Source: Bacteroidia bacterium (GTDB lineage: Bacteria; Bacteroidota; Bacteroidia; J057). From it: a stretch of DNA of 64,000 nt. Below are positions 52,675 to 62,017 of this stretch, piece after piece. The number at the start of each line of letters is the position of its first letter. The first letter of the stretch is position 1. A program made the position numbers and the translations under genes. Below the pieces are notes generated by a model that saw nothing but the letters and a program-made list of their open reading frames with translations, was not told the origin of the DNA and searched no databases. The stretch lies in NCBI GenBank assembly GCA_041391665.1, contig JAWKNO010000001.1, positions 2,170,001-2,234,000 of the forward strand, given 5' to 3'.

Positions 52675-53364
52675 ATGGACTTATACTCACAAAAAAGTAA
52701 AAGCATTCCTCAAAAAATCATAATTCATCTTCTTGAAATTTTGCTGCTTTGGCTGTCCTTTTGGATCTTATTTCAAGGTGGAGGGGAATGGTGCGAAAAT
52801 CATCTTCATATTCACCATGCAACCGAAAACTTAGATAGAAGAAGGGTGATATTCATCTTCAACCTGATCACTTTCTTCCGCATGGCTTATATGATGATTT
52901 TTCTGTTGAAAAGGAAAATACCCTGGGAGGAAAGTATCAGCGTTCCACTGGCTTTTGGGCTTTATTATATCGGTTTTTCTTTATTCGTTTTACCCACTTC
53001 AAAATCGGTTGATATATTTGACTACCTGGCAATTATCCTGTTTATCGTTGGATGTGTGCTAAACAGCGGTGGGGAAATCTTACGTGGTAAATGGAAAAAG
53101 AATCCCGGGAATAAGGGAAAAATCTATACCGAAGGGTTTTTCAGATATTCCCGCCATATCAACTATTTTGGAGATATCCTGTGGGTAATCGCTTATGCGA
53201 TGATGACAAAAAATATTTACTCGGCCACAATTCCGATATTTTTGTTCTGCTTCTTTGCCTTTTTTAATGCGCCTAAACTTGACAGTTACCTGAAAGAAAA
53301 ATATGGACAGGATTACGACGAGTACGCAAAAAAGACAAAAATGCTGATTCCATTTTTATATTAG
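52675..53364 (+). CDS. Isoprenylcysteine methyltransferase-like membrane protein
   Basis: A 229-residue membrane protein of the DUF1295/ICMT/steroid-reductase-like group. It has about six hydrophobic segments and the conserved C-terminal part: IYTEGFFRYSRHINYFGDILW followed by APKLDSYLKEKYGQDYDEYAKKTKMLIPF. Members methylate, or reduce, lipid-like substrates with an SAM or NADPH site; the exact reaction is not clear. Divergent from the PFOR operon and convergent with the next gene. Confidence 0.85.
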   Translation: MDLYSQKSKSIPQKIIIHLLEILLLWLSFWILFQGGGEWCENHLHIHHATENLDRRRVIFIFNLITFFRMAYMMIFLLKRKIPWEESISVPLAFGLYYIGFSLFVLPTSKSVDIFDYLAIILFIVGCVLNSGGEILRGKWKKNPGNKGKIYTEGFFRYSRHINYFGDILWVIAYAMMTKNIYSATIPIFLFCFFAFFNAPKLDSYLKEKYGQDYDEYAKKTKMLIPFLY

Positions 53365-53401
53365 CCAACCTCAGATTGCGCATTTTTCCTAAATGCCCAC
53401 A

Positions 53402-56400
53402 TCACTTTTTGGGCGGATACAATATCAACAACGCTTCATAAATCGCGTTGTGTAATATCGTGCCGTGGTCTTCTTTCCTGAGAAATTTAAAGTGAACGGT
53501 GGTTTGGCTGCGGTTAGCTTTCCCGATGGTCTGATATAGTTTTTTTGCGTCTTTTTGCATGATGGGCCCCTCAGTACCAACAGAAATATATACCTGCACG
53601 GGTTCGTCCTTCTGGCTTGCCAGAAGTGTTTCTGCCTGATGTAGCAGCGATCCGTTATCCCACCAGAGACTTGGGCTGACGATCAGATAGTCGCTGAATA
53701 AATGCATCTTTTTCAGCAAAATCTCTGACGCCAGCAATCCGCCCAATGACTGGCCTATCAAAATCCGTCGGTCGCTGACATTGTAATTTGCCTGAATGTA
53801 GGGTTGTAGCTCTTTTTCAATAAAGCCGATAAACTTTTCTGACCCGCCTGTAGTGGGAAACTCAGCTTTTAGCTCTGCATCGGTTGTGGGAAAGGTGAAG
53901 TCCCGCTTTCTGTCAATATTGGCGATACCCACCACAATGGCTGGTGGCATACCCATCTGCAACTGGAAAAACTGAACCAATCCGACAATGTGTAGAAAAT
54001 CTTCGTTGAATGTGCCGTCGAGCAGGTAAATCACCGGGTATTTTTCCTGAGCTTTTGGATCATATCCTTCTGGCAAATAGACATTGATCGTTCTGTTTTC
54101 ATGGAGAATGGCGGAGTTGATTGTAGCGGATTCCCCAATTTCCACTGGTTTTTTCTCTTCAGGTTTTGGTTGTTCATTTTCCAGACTCACACTGACGATC
54201 CCCAGATGATGTTCGGCTGACAGGGCAGGCGCTGAAAGTCCGGGGCCGATCGATATTTGCAATCCTTCAATGTCCGCGAGGTTTAATGGTTCTTCATTGC
54301 CCCCCATGAAGTAATAGGGCAAAAAACCGGGATAGGGGCGGGGCATGGTTACGGTTTGGACCTTAGCCATCTCCTCGAGGGGAATTACATATTCTGCCAT
54401 TTCTGTACTGAGCGTGATAACTTTTCCATAGGCATTTCCCTTCCGGGTAACCAGCGCGATCTGCACGGATTCGGGCTGCTCATGAAGAGAACGGGCTTTA
54501 ATGACGAGGTTTTTTTTAGCATTAAGCTGCCCGCTCAAATGGTCGATCCGGGGATTGAGATAATACCGCACGGTATAGTCGTAAATGACTTCGCCATTGA
54601 GGTTCTCGCTATCTCGCTGAAACAGGCTGCTGACATTGATCTGATACTCAGACTCGTTGGGCAAATCGGTAGGGACTAAACGTGAATCTCTGGACCAGCG
54701 GCTCACCGAAAGCCCTCCGGCATCTTCCTGTGCGTTGAACAGATACAGCGGCTGTGTGGGTTCGATTACCCGTACGGTGTAGGGCTCCCGGTCGTAAAAA
54801 TTCCACCGATAGGGAAGCCCTTCTGTACCAGCAGGGAATGTTTGTGCGCGTGGGCCATTTAGCACATAAATATAATAAGTCAGCGAACCTGGATTGATTT
54901 GTTCTTCAGGAATCTGTGCGGTATAGGTAAAGCCGCTTTCCTTCTTCATGTCGATCAGTTTCCAGCCTCCGGGACCACTGGTAACCTGAAGTTGAACTGA
55001 CAGACCGGTATCCGGACTGATCACCTGAGCTTCGATGGTCAGGGGCGTATGGGCCAGGGTCACTTCTGCGGGATGATGAACCAGCAGATTTTTGCTGACG
55101 GTTGTTGCCGGTGCATAAAATTCGCCGAGGGAAATGTTTTGCCATTTTTCCGAGGCAAGCCGGGTTGCTTTTGTGCCTGATTTTGTGAGCAGATAAGTGC
55201 CGGGTAAAATGGCAAATGTTCCTTCCGAAACCTGCGGGTGATGACGATTTCCGCTGTTTAGCGGTTGGATGGTAAAGGATTTGCCTAAATCTCCCAGATG
55301 GATTTCCATGGCGTTTTTATTCCACTGCACAACCGCCACGGTTTTTTCCAGGCTGTTTCTTCCATAGGGATTATCGATGATCAGAGGATCGGGGAGTACT
55401 TCCAGTCGCCATACGCCGTCTTCGAGTTTATCGAGAAAATAGGCTCCAGTACCCTCATAAGATACAATGGGCGAACTCCCGTGCCCGGCGAGATGATGGA
55501 GCGCTGACTCATTGTTTGGCGCGATGGAAGTGTTGTTCGTGTAAAAATATTTCCCCCCGGCATTATACATCGCGAGGTTCTGCTCATAACTTACCAAAAA
55601 CCCATCAAAGGTTGAATTGTCAGGATAATGCCCGTAATCTTTATGTAGGGGAACGGTATGAAAAACCTCAGAACTGATTTTCAGGCTGAGCGCCTTGTCA
55701 GGCGCGTAAATCAGGTTCATATAATGTGTATTGTATTCTGTATTGGCGTAAGCCAAAAACGTAGGATCATACGCAAAATGGGCCGCAATCTGAATGCCTG
55801 CCTCCCGGAATGAACGCGCCATCGCGGGGTAGATATAGGATTTCCCTACATCAGCTGCATCAAATTCATATACCAGTTTTGCGCCTTTGTATTTTTGAAT
55901 CGTCTCATCAAAGGGAATGTGATAGTCATCTACATTCGGTAAAAAATTTCCGGGCAATTCCTTCTGATAACCCAGTCCTGTCGGATACCATTGAAACGTT
56001 CCCCCCTGAATACCGCCTTTGAAATAGGCTTCTGCCAGATGTACACTATGGCTGATATTGTAAAACACGGGATTAGCATAACCACTTTTTCTGACAGCAG
56101 AGACCATGCGCTTTACAAATTCAGTTACCTGCTCCGGGGTTCCCTTATGGTGGGGCTCGTTGCTGATTTCAACTGCCAGCAGGCGGGGATCATCCTTATA
56201 GGCTATGCCTGTATAAGGATTGACGTGGCTCATAAACTGGTACAGGTAGTTTTCCTGCGCTTTGATGGCATCGGGGTTGGTCAGGCAGTTTTCTTTGCCA
56301 TATTTGGCTGAAAACCCGGGGGTTTTTTCATCGGGTTCAGGCCAGCCATTGCCCCAGTAAGCGATAGGCGTCAGCACGTAGTTGATATTTCTTTCTGCCA

Positions 56401-56827
56401 GTTTTTGCAGCAGGTAATCAAACGCATGCAGATGTTCGTTTGGGATAAGATTGCCCAGCGAATCACTGATTTCTGTATCCCAGACATGGACACGGTACAG
56501 GTCAAATCCCAGTCTGGAAAAATGGTATATATCTGCGTCAATAGCCTTCAGTGGGTCAACACCCAGGGTTACTGCCGAGCGATATGCGTGGGCAAAAGGA
56601 ACCGTATAGTTTCCCCCAAAACCATGGATTTCTTCATGATTGTTTACCCATCGCATGATACCTTGTCCGTCAACATATACGCTTTGGTTGGCAGGCCGGC
56701 TTTTTTCCTGCGCGAAGGTATTTGTTTGGAAAATAGAAAAAACCGACAGCACAATCAGTGGTAAAAAAAAGCGCAGGCTTTTGGATCTTGAAAAGGTATA
56801 ACGAAGGTCACTGGTAATATCAGCCAT
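53402..56827 (-). CDS. Secreted GH5-like glycosidase - esterase fusion
   Basis: A 1141-residue protein with a signal peptide (ending TFAQ at about residue 40). The N-terminal region (about 50-440) is a GH5/mannanase-like barrel: acid/base Glu224 in ISNEPHH and nucleophile Glu321 in LVYEFDAADVG are visible. Middle domains (about 560-880) are beta-sandwiches, one carbohydrate-binding-like. The C-terminal domain (about 900-1141) is an Esterase D/ferric-enterobactin-esterase type hydrolase with Ser1027 in IGQSLGG and His1121 in EDHGT. The pairing suggests a polymer-cutting plus ester-removing enzyme, possibly for acetylated mannan; the exact family and substrate are inferred. The 5' start could be at a later Met. 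Confidence 0.85.
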   Translation of the reverse strand: MADITSDLRYTFSRSKSLRFFLPLIVLSVFSIFQTNTFAQEKSRPANQSVYVDGQGIMRWVNNHEEIHGFGGNYTVPFAHAYRSAVTLGVDPLKAIDADIYHFSRLGFDLYRVHVWDTEISDSLGNLIPNEHLHAFDYLLQKLAERNINYVLTPIAYWGNGWPEPDEKTPGFSAKYGKENCLTNPDAIKAQENYLYQFMSHVNPYTGIAYKDDPRLLAVEISNEPHHKGTPEQVTEFVKRMVSAVRKSGYANPVFYNISHSVHLAEAYFKGGIQGGTFQWYPTGLGYQKELPGNFLPNVDDYHIPFDETIQKYKGAKLVYEFDAADVGKSYIYPAMARSFREAGIQIAAHFAYDPTFLAYANTEYNTHYMNLIYAPDKALSLKISSEVFHTVPLHKDYGHYPDNSTFDGFLVSYEQNLAMYNAGGKYFYTNNTSIAPNNESALHHLAGHGSSPIVSYEGTGAYFLDKLEDGVWRLEVLPDPLIIDNPYGRNSLEKTVAVVQWNKNAMEIHLGDLGKSFTIQPLNSGNRHHPQVSEGTFAILPGTYLLTKSGTKATRLASEKWQNISLGEFYAPATTVSKNLLVHHPAEVTLAHTPLTIEAQVISPDTGLSVQLQVTSGPGGWKLIDMKKESGFTYTAQIPEEQINPGSLTYYIYVLNGPRAQTFPAGTEGLPYRWNFYDREPYTVRVIEPTQPLYLFNAQEDAGGLSVSRWSRDSRLVPTDLPNESEYQINVSSLFQRDSENLNGEVIYDYTVRYYLNPRIDHLSGQLNAKKNLVIKARSLHEQPESVQIALVTRKGNAYGKVITLSTEMAEYVIPLEEMAKVQTVTMPRPYPGFLPYYFMGGNEEPLNLADIEGLQISIGPGLSAPALSAEHHLGIVSVSLENEQPKPEEKKPVEIGESATINSAILHENRTINVYLPEGYDPKAQEKYPVIYLLDGTFNEDFLHIVGLVQFFQLQMGMPPAIVVGIANIDRKRDFTFPTTDAELKAEFPTTGGSEKFIGFIEKELQPYIQANYNVSDRRILIGQSLGGLLASEILLKKMHLFSDYLIVSPSLWWDNGSLLHQAETLLASQKDEPVQVYISVGTEGPIMQKDAKKLYQTIGKANRSQTTVHFKFLRKEDHGTILHNAIYEALLILYPPKK

Positions 56828-56848
56828 GGAAAAAAGGATTTGTTCAGG

Positions 56849-57571
56849 TTATGGATTCATCCGGGTAAATGTATTTTTCAATTCATCTGGGTTAGCCTTT
56901 AGCATCACCTCGCTGAATCCAAAGGTTATTTCTGTTTTTCCCTGTGCCAACTGCTCAAATACAGATTCGATAAAAGCGCTCACCGGGGGTGCAGAGTCAT
57001 GAAGGCCTTTTCCTCCCAGATCCGTATTGAGGGCGGGCGGTATCAACTCGATGACTTCGATGTTTTGAGCCTTTAGTAAATGTCGGAGTGAAAGGGTAAA
57101 AGAGTGAAAAAATGCTTTTGTGGCAGAGTAAACCGGTACTTTGGTAAGCGGTACAAATGACAATCCTGAAGTTACATTTACTATCGTTTGGAGTGAGTCC
57201 AGCTTCATGAATAGTGTCGACAGGTGAATGGGGGCTTCTACATTGATTGAAATTTCTGCTTTTGCCCGCTCATAGAAGTTGTCCTCTGTGGGGTTCATCC
57301 ATTGCTGTATGCCTGCATTATTAATCAACACATTTACATCTTGATGGTTTTCAGCTATCCAGTCAAATAGGGAAACTCTTTCGCTTTCCGATTCCAGATC
57401 GCAGACCCGGGTAATGACAGACGGGAATGCGTCTGCAACAGCTTGTAGTGCCGAAGCGCGCCTTCCGCAAATGATGACCGTATTATTTTCTTCAATAAAC
57501 CTTTGCGTAAGGCCCAATCCAATCCCTGTTGCGCCTCCGGTAATTAGTATCTTGTTGTTTGAAAGGTTCAT
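56849..57571 (-). CDS. Short-chain dehydrogenase/reductase (DltE-like)
   Basis: A 240-residue SDR from the ATG at 57571; an in-frame start at 57616 would add 15 residues and overlap the esterase gene. Visible: KILITGGATGIGLGL cofactor motif (about 7-21), NNAGIQ, Ser-Tyr-Lys active site in VNVTSGLSF and VPVYSATKAF. It reduces or oxidises a small carbonyl or alcohol with NAD(P). It lies 41 bases after an alpha/beta hydrolase and may share its transcript. Confidence 0.88.
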   Translation of the reverse strand: MNLSNNKILITGGATGIGLGLTQRFIEENNTVIICGRRASALQAVADAFPSVITRVCDLESESERVSLFDWIAENHQDVNVLINNAGIQQWMNPTEDNFYERAKAEISINVEAPIHLSTLFMKLDSLQTIVNVTSGLSFVPLTKVPVYSATKAFFHSFTLSLRHLLKAQNIEVIELIPPALNTDLGGKGLHDSAPPVSAFIESVFEQLAQGKTEITFGFSEVMLKANPDELKNTFTRMNP

Positions 57572-57612
57572 GTTGAATGGGTTTTTGTGTTTATCAGTAG
57601 CTGAAAAGTATA

Positions 57613-58455
57613 TCAATCAATTTTCATCAGTGGCTCCCCGACAATCATTCCCAGGGAGATGAGAAACTTGTCGGCTTCCAGGACGGTTTTCTGGTAATTT
57701 TGCAGATGTTTAAAGTTAAAAAAACCGTGTCCTTCACCCTCATACAAATGCAAATCGCATCTGCTGCCAACCTTTTCCATGACAGTTTTATAGTAGGCAA
57801 CGGTTTCTACGGGAATCAGTTTATCTTTTGTTCCAAGGAAAATAATCGTAGGGGGAGCACCTGCGACAATGTTGTGAAGCGGGGAAAAATCCTTGTATTG
57901 ATCCTGGATCCGCTCATATCCATATCCTCCCGGGCCATTGTCAATCACAGGGTTAAAAAGTACCAAAGCATTTGGCACACAACTCATGGATAAATCGTCG
58001 CCCGGGTCATTATAAGAGGTGACCAACGCTGTAGCGGCAGCCAGATGGCCGCCCGCCGAACCACCCGATGCGATAATCTTTTCCGGATCGATATGATATT
58101 TCTCCGCATGACTTCTGACAAAGCGGATGGCAGATTTGGCATCCTCCAACGATTGGAAGGGGGTAGTTTGCTGACGGGATTTTACCCGGTAGTCAGCCAG
58201 AAAACAGACAACTCCCCGTTTTGAAAAATATTCTGCATGTGGCGCAAATTGCTCTGTACTTCCGCCATTCCATCCACCACCGAAGAAAAAAACCATGGCC
58301 GTAAGGTTTTGCCCGGAATCAAAATCTGGTGGGAAAATGACATCCATATACAGCGCAGTGGTATCAATCTGCCTGTACAGGACGCGAGTCTGTGAAAACC
58401 CTGATAAGCCCCACAGAAGCAGGGCTATCAGAGGTAAAGAAATTTGTTTCGTCAT
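57613..58455 (-). CDS. Secreted acetylesterase-like alpha/beta hydrolase
   Basis: A 280-residue BD-FAE/acetyl esterase-type hydrolase with a signal peptide (ending GFSQ at about residue 22). Oxyanion motif FFFGGGWNGGS at 57-67, nucleophile Ser133 in GGSAGGHLAA, and His in YEGEGHGFF. It probably removes acyl groups from sugars outside the cytoplasm, in keeping with the glycosidase-esterase fusion two genes away. Confidence 0.88.
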   Translation of the reverse strand: MTKQISLPLIALLLWGLSGFSQTRVLYRQIDTTALYMDVIFPPDFDSGQNLTAMVFFFGGGWNGGSTEQFAPHAEYFSKRGVVCFLADYRVKSRQQTTPFQSLEDAKSAIRFVRSHAEKYHIDPEKIIASGGSAGGHLAAATALVTSYNDPGDDLSMSCVPNALVLFNPVIDNGPGGYGYERIQDQYKDFSPLHNIVAGAPPTIIFLGTKDKLIPVETVAYYKTVMEKVGSRCDLHLYEGEGHGFFNFKHLQNYQKTVLEADKFLISLGMIVGEPLMKID

Positions 58456-58500
58456 AATTACAGACTATATATTCCTGTCAGGGATATTTACTTGTCTTTA

Positions 58501-61500
58501 TCAGAATATAAGCTCGATCGCGTCAATATTCGCAATGACTTTGCTCCGGTCGCTTTCGTTGTGGAAAATCAGGTAGATATCGTGTTTACCTGTATTGGGT
58601 TTAATCATGACCGGGTAAGTGATAAACGCGCTCTGGGGTTTGTTGTAGGACCATTTGGTTTTTCCCAAAATTTCCCCGTCGCGGCTATCCATGCGTATTT
58701 CGACTTCTCCTTCGTAAGGATAGTTACCGCGGAACTGCGCCATGATGTTGACTTTTTTCAAGCCATCAAGGTCCTGGTCCTTATACATAATAAAACGTCC
58801 ATCGGTAATGTCTCCGAGCAGTTTTACATCGCGGGAATTGCCCGTCGTGATCCCATTGCTCATACCGTCGTTGTCTTCAGCTTCCAGTCGGGGATATTTC
58901 AACACCACACGTGCACGGGACATGATCGGCTGGATGGCGCCTTGTCCTTTGTCCTGATAACTGGCCATCAGAATGTACGATCCCTGTGTTTTGTTTTTAG
59001 TATGTTCTGACAACAGAATATTGCCCTTAACCGGCAGGTTGGCGGCTTCTGATTTGGCCGGGCCTGCGTGAAGGCTGAGGATATAGGAAACCATTTCGCC
59101 CACTTGTTTTCTATTGAGCTGTGGGTGTGCAGACATCATTCTTTCTCCCCATACGCCAGAACCACCATTGATCACTTTACTGACCAGATAGCTGGTGTCT
59201 TTCAGCGAATATTTTTCTGCGACCGACTCATAACTGGGGCCATTTACCTGCTCATTTACGGCGTGGCAGGCTTTACAGTCAGATGCGTCAATCAGTTGGC
59301 GGCCTTTGGGTAGGGTAGGTTGTACCTGATGCCCCTGAGAAACGGTTGTAATATCCTGTCCCTCCGGAATATAGGTGAGTGTAACCGTTACATCCTCCGG
59401 AGCAATGGACCCATTTTCGGTACTCCCATCTTCTTTGTCATTGACTATTACTTTGTAGTCGAGTTTGCGTCCGTCCCAGTAATACTCATTGCTGCCGGTG
59501 ATTTCGATTTGTACCGAAGGCGGTTCATTACCAGCCATAATTTCCATTGTCGTACTGGCCTTTTCTCCTGAGGGATCGGTAACCCTGAGCGTTATCTCAT
59601 ACACACCTTCTTTATCAAAGGTAAATGAAGGGTTTTCTTCTTTTGATTGTACCACTGCGCTATTGAAAAACCATTCGTAGGTAAGCGCGTCACCGTCAAA
59701 ATCTTCAGATGCTTCTCCGGAAAAATTTACGGTCAATGGCAAACCACCAATCTGTTTGTCGGCGGTGATTCTAGCGAGTGGCGAACGATTTCCACTTTTG
59801 TATTCTATCCGGGACAGCCTTGCATCATAGTTTTGAGCAAACCACTTTTCTCCATATTCCAAAATATACAAACTTCCATCCGGGCTGAATACCATATCCA
59901 TGGGGTTCGAAAAATCAGAGCTGGCCATAAATGGTTCTGCTTTTTCAAAATTGGACGAATCATCAAGCGTTACGATGTATATCCATCCGCGAATCCATTC
60001 GTAGAAAAATACCTTTCCTTCAAAATAATCGGGAAAGAGGTGAGGCGCACCTTTAAAGTTGCTGGCGTGGAAGATCGGTCCCGCCATAGGGTTTTTTCCG
60101 CCGATACCTACCCATGGAAATTCATTGGATTTATCGTAGGAGTACCAGATCATCGATTTCTGGATAGGCGGTAGATTTTTAATCCCTGTGTTGTTGGGAG
60201 AATTGTTGACCGGGTGTTCGGGATCAAACTTCTGGCCCGAAACATTAGTTTCAAAATCATAATCAATATAAGCCTGGTTGTTGCCACGGGTATAAGGCCA
60301 TCCCCAGAAGCCAGCATGTCTCGCCTGGTCAAGCTCATCCAATCCTTTAGGGCCTCGGGTTTCATCGTCTTTACCGGCATCGGGCCCAACATCTCCCCAA
60401 TAGAGATAACCGGTTTTTGAATCCAGCGAAATACGGAAGGGGTTCCGGCAGCCCATGACAAAAATTTCAGGTCTTGTGCCTTCTGTTCCCGGAGGAAAAA
60501 GATTTCCTTCCGGAATGGTATAGGTTCCGTCTGCTTGTGGGGTGATGCGAAGTATTTTCCCTCTCAGGTCGTTTGCGTTGCCTGCCGATCTTTGTGCATC
60601 CCAGGCACTGCGGCCTTCACGTTCGTCGATAGGGTCAAAACCATTGGATGCAAAAGGATTGGTATTGTCACCCACCGAAATATAGAGGTTGCCATCGGGA
60701 CCAAACTCCAGCGAACCTGCCGAATGGCAGCATTCATCGCGCTGAACAGTAATTTCCAGCAACACTTTCTCTGAGCCGGTATCGAGATTCTGCCCATCAA
60801 ATACGAATCGTGAAACATGCTGTTTGGGGATGTCCACATCCGGAGAATAAAACAGGTAAATCCAATGGTTTTCACTGTATTTGGGGTCTACCGCAATCCC
60901 CAGCAGGCCATCTTCATGGAGTTTGTGCACAGGAAGCTCTATAATAGTTCGCATAGAATCGGCTACAGGGTCAAACATTTTCAGCGCGCCTTTTCTTTCT
61001 ACCATCAGGACTTTTCCATCGGGTAGCACATCTATTTCCATTGGTTCATTCAGGTTTTGGGCGAGTATGGTACGGGAAAACCTGTTTTCCAGTGGAACCC
61101 TGTCGGAGTGAGCCAGGGCATAATTTCTTTTGTTTTTTCCAATCGCATACTGAATGCCACCCAAGAGATGCTGGAGGTACATTTCTTCCTGATAAGCTTC
61201 ATCTGTATGACCAAACTCTGTGTAAAAAGCGCGCCCTCCGTCAAATTCGTGGTACCAGGCCATCGGGTGAAATTCGCCCATTTTCCCTCCTTCGTAGGAG
61301 GATTCGTCTATCTTCACCAGGACATGAACGTCTTCGTTAAAGTTTTTAAAATTGTACCATTCGTCTGTTCTTGTCCATTCGTCGGGCAGCATTTTGGTGG
61401 ACGCATGGTTTTTATCAACGACTACCAGTTTTGCTTCTTGTATTTTGGGGTGACTCTCAAAATATGCACCCACCAGTTTATTGTACCAGGGCCATTCATA

Positions 61501-61860
61501 TTCGGTGTCAGTGGCTGCATGGATACCTACAAATCCGCCACCTGCCTGGATATATCGCTCAAAATCAGCTTGTTGATAGTAGTCTAATACGTCTTGTGTG
61601 GTATTAAGAAATATTACCGCGGAAAAATCCTTTAGATTTTCATCTGTAAAAATGGAAGCGTCTTCGGTAGCCACTACCTCATATCCCTGGGAAATGCCCA
61701 GTTTTTCAATAGCCTTTACCCCAGCTTCGATGGAGCTGTGTCGAAACCCTTTGGTTTTTGAAAATACCAGCAGCTTTACTTTTCCTCCGCCGGAATCACA
61801 GGACCAGGTGAAGGTGATGACCGAAAAAATTAAAATCAGTCGAGTCAAAATGGATCTCAT
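58501..61860 (-). CDS. ThuA / sugar dehydrogenase-like / PKD / cytochrome c / CBM fusion
   Basis: A 1119-residue lipoprotein-like protein (Cys21 after a hydrophobic start). Order: ThuA fold (about 28-240), glucose/sorbosone dehydrogenase-like beta-propeller (about 255-670; DECCHSAGSLEFGPDGNLYISVGDN, FRISLDSKTGYLYWGDVG), PKD domain (about 695-775), cytochrome c with CKACH at 862-866 and a Met ligand near 908, and a C-terminal CBM6-like sandwich (about 960-1119). It should oxidise a sugar and pass electrons to its own haem, with the CBM holding the substrate. It is the cytochrome-c counterpart of the azurin fusion at 25784. Confidence 0.88.
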   Translation of the reverse strand: MRSILTRLILIFSVITFTWSCDSGGGKVKLLVFSKTKGFRHSSIEAGVKAIEKLGISQGYEVVATEDASIFTDENLKDFSAVIFLNTTQDVLDYYQQADFERYIQAGGGFVGIHAATDTEYEWPWYNKLVGAYFESHPKIQEAKLVVVDKNHASTKMLPDEWTRTDEWYNFKNFNEDVHVLVKIDESSYEGGKMGEFHPMAWYHEFDGGRAFYTEFGHTDEAYQEEMYLQHLLGGIQYAIGKNKRNYALAHSDRVPLENRFSRTILAQNLNEPMEIDVLPDGKVLMVERKGALKMFDPVADSMRTIIELPVHKLHEDGLLGIAVDPKYSENHWIYLFYSPDVDIPKQHVSRFVFDGQNLDTGSEKVLLEITVQRDECCHSAGSLEFGPDGNLYISVGDNTNPFASNGFDPIDEREGRSAWDAQRSAGNANDLRGKILRITPQADGTYTIPEGNLFPPGTEGTRPEIFVMGCRNPFRISLDSKTGYLYWGDVGPDAGKDDETRGPKGLDELDQARHAGFWGWPYTRGNNQAYIDYDFETNVSGQKFDPEHPVNNSPNNTGIKNLPPIQKSMIWYSYDKSNEFPWVGIGGKNPMAGPIFHASNFKGAPHLFPDYFEGKVFFYEWIRGWIYIVTLDDSSNFEKAEPFMASSDFSNPMDMVFSPDGSLYILEYGEKWFAQNYDARLSRIEYKSGNRSPLARITADKQIGGLPLTVNFSGEASEDFDGDALTYEWFFNSAVVQSKEENPSFTFDKEGVYEITLRVTDPSGEKASTTMEIMAGNEPPSVQIEITGSNEYYWDGRKLDYKVIVNDKEDGSTENGSIAPEDVTVTLTYIPEGQDITTVSQGHQVQPTLPKGRQLIDASDCKACHAVNEQVNGPSYESVAEKYSLKDTSYLVSKVINGGSGVWGERMMSAHPQLNRKQVGEMVSYILSLHAGPAKSEAANLPVKGNILLSEHTKNKTQGSYILMASYQDKGQGAIQPIMSRARVVLKYPRLEAEDNDGMSNGITTGNSRDVKLLGDITDGRFIMYKDQDLDGLKKVNIMAQFRGNYPYEGEVEIRMDSRDGEILGKTKWSYNKPQSAFITYPVMIKPNTGKHDIYLIFHNESDRSKVIANIDAIELIF

Positions 61861-62017
61861 AGTTTGTCAGTTTAAACGTAGTTACGTAGTCAGTTTCCGA
61901 AATTACCTATATTTCGCGATGTCTGCCAACTAGGGCGCGGGAATATAAGAAAAAGCCATTCAAATACTTGTTGAAATGGTTTTCGCGGAAATATACTGGT
62001 AACTATTGGTATAGATT

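Noticed and set aside
58444..59010. 188-codon plus-strand frame
   Set aside because: It is antisense to the end of the ThuA/cytochrome c fusion gene and has no recognisable motif.
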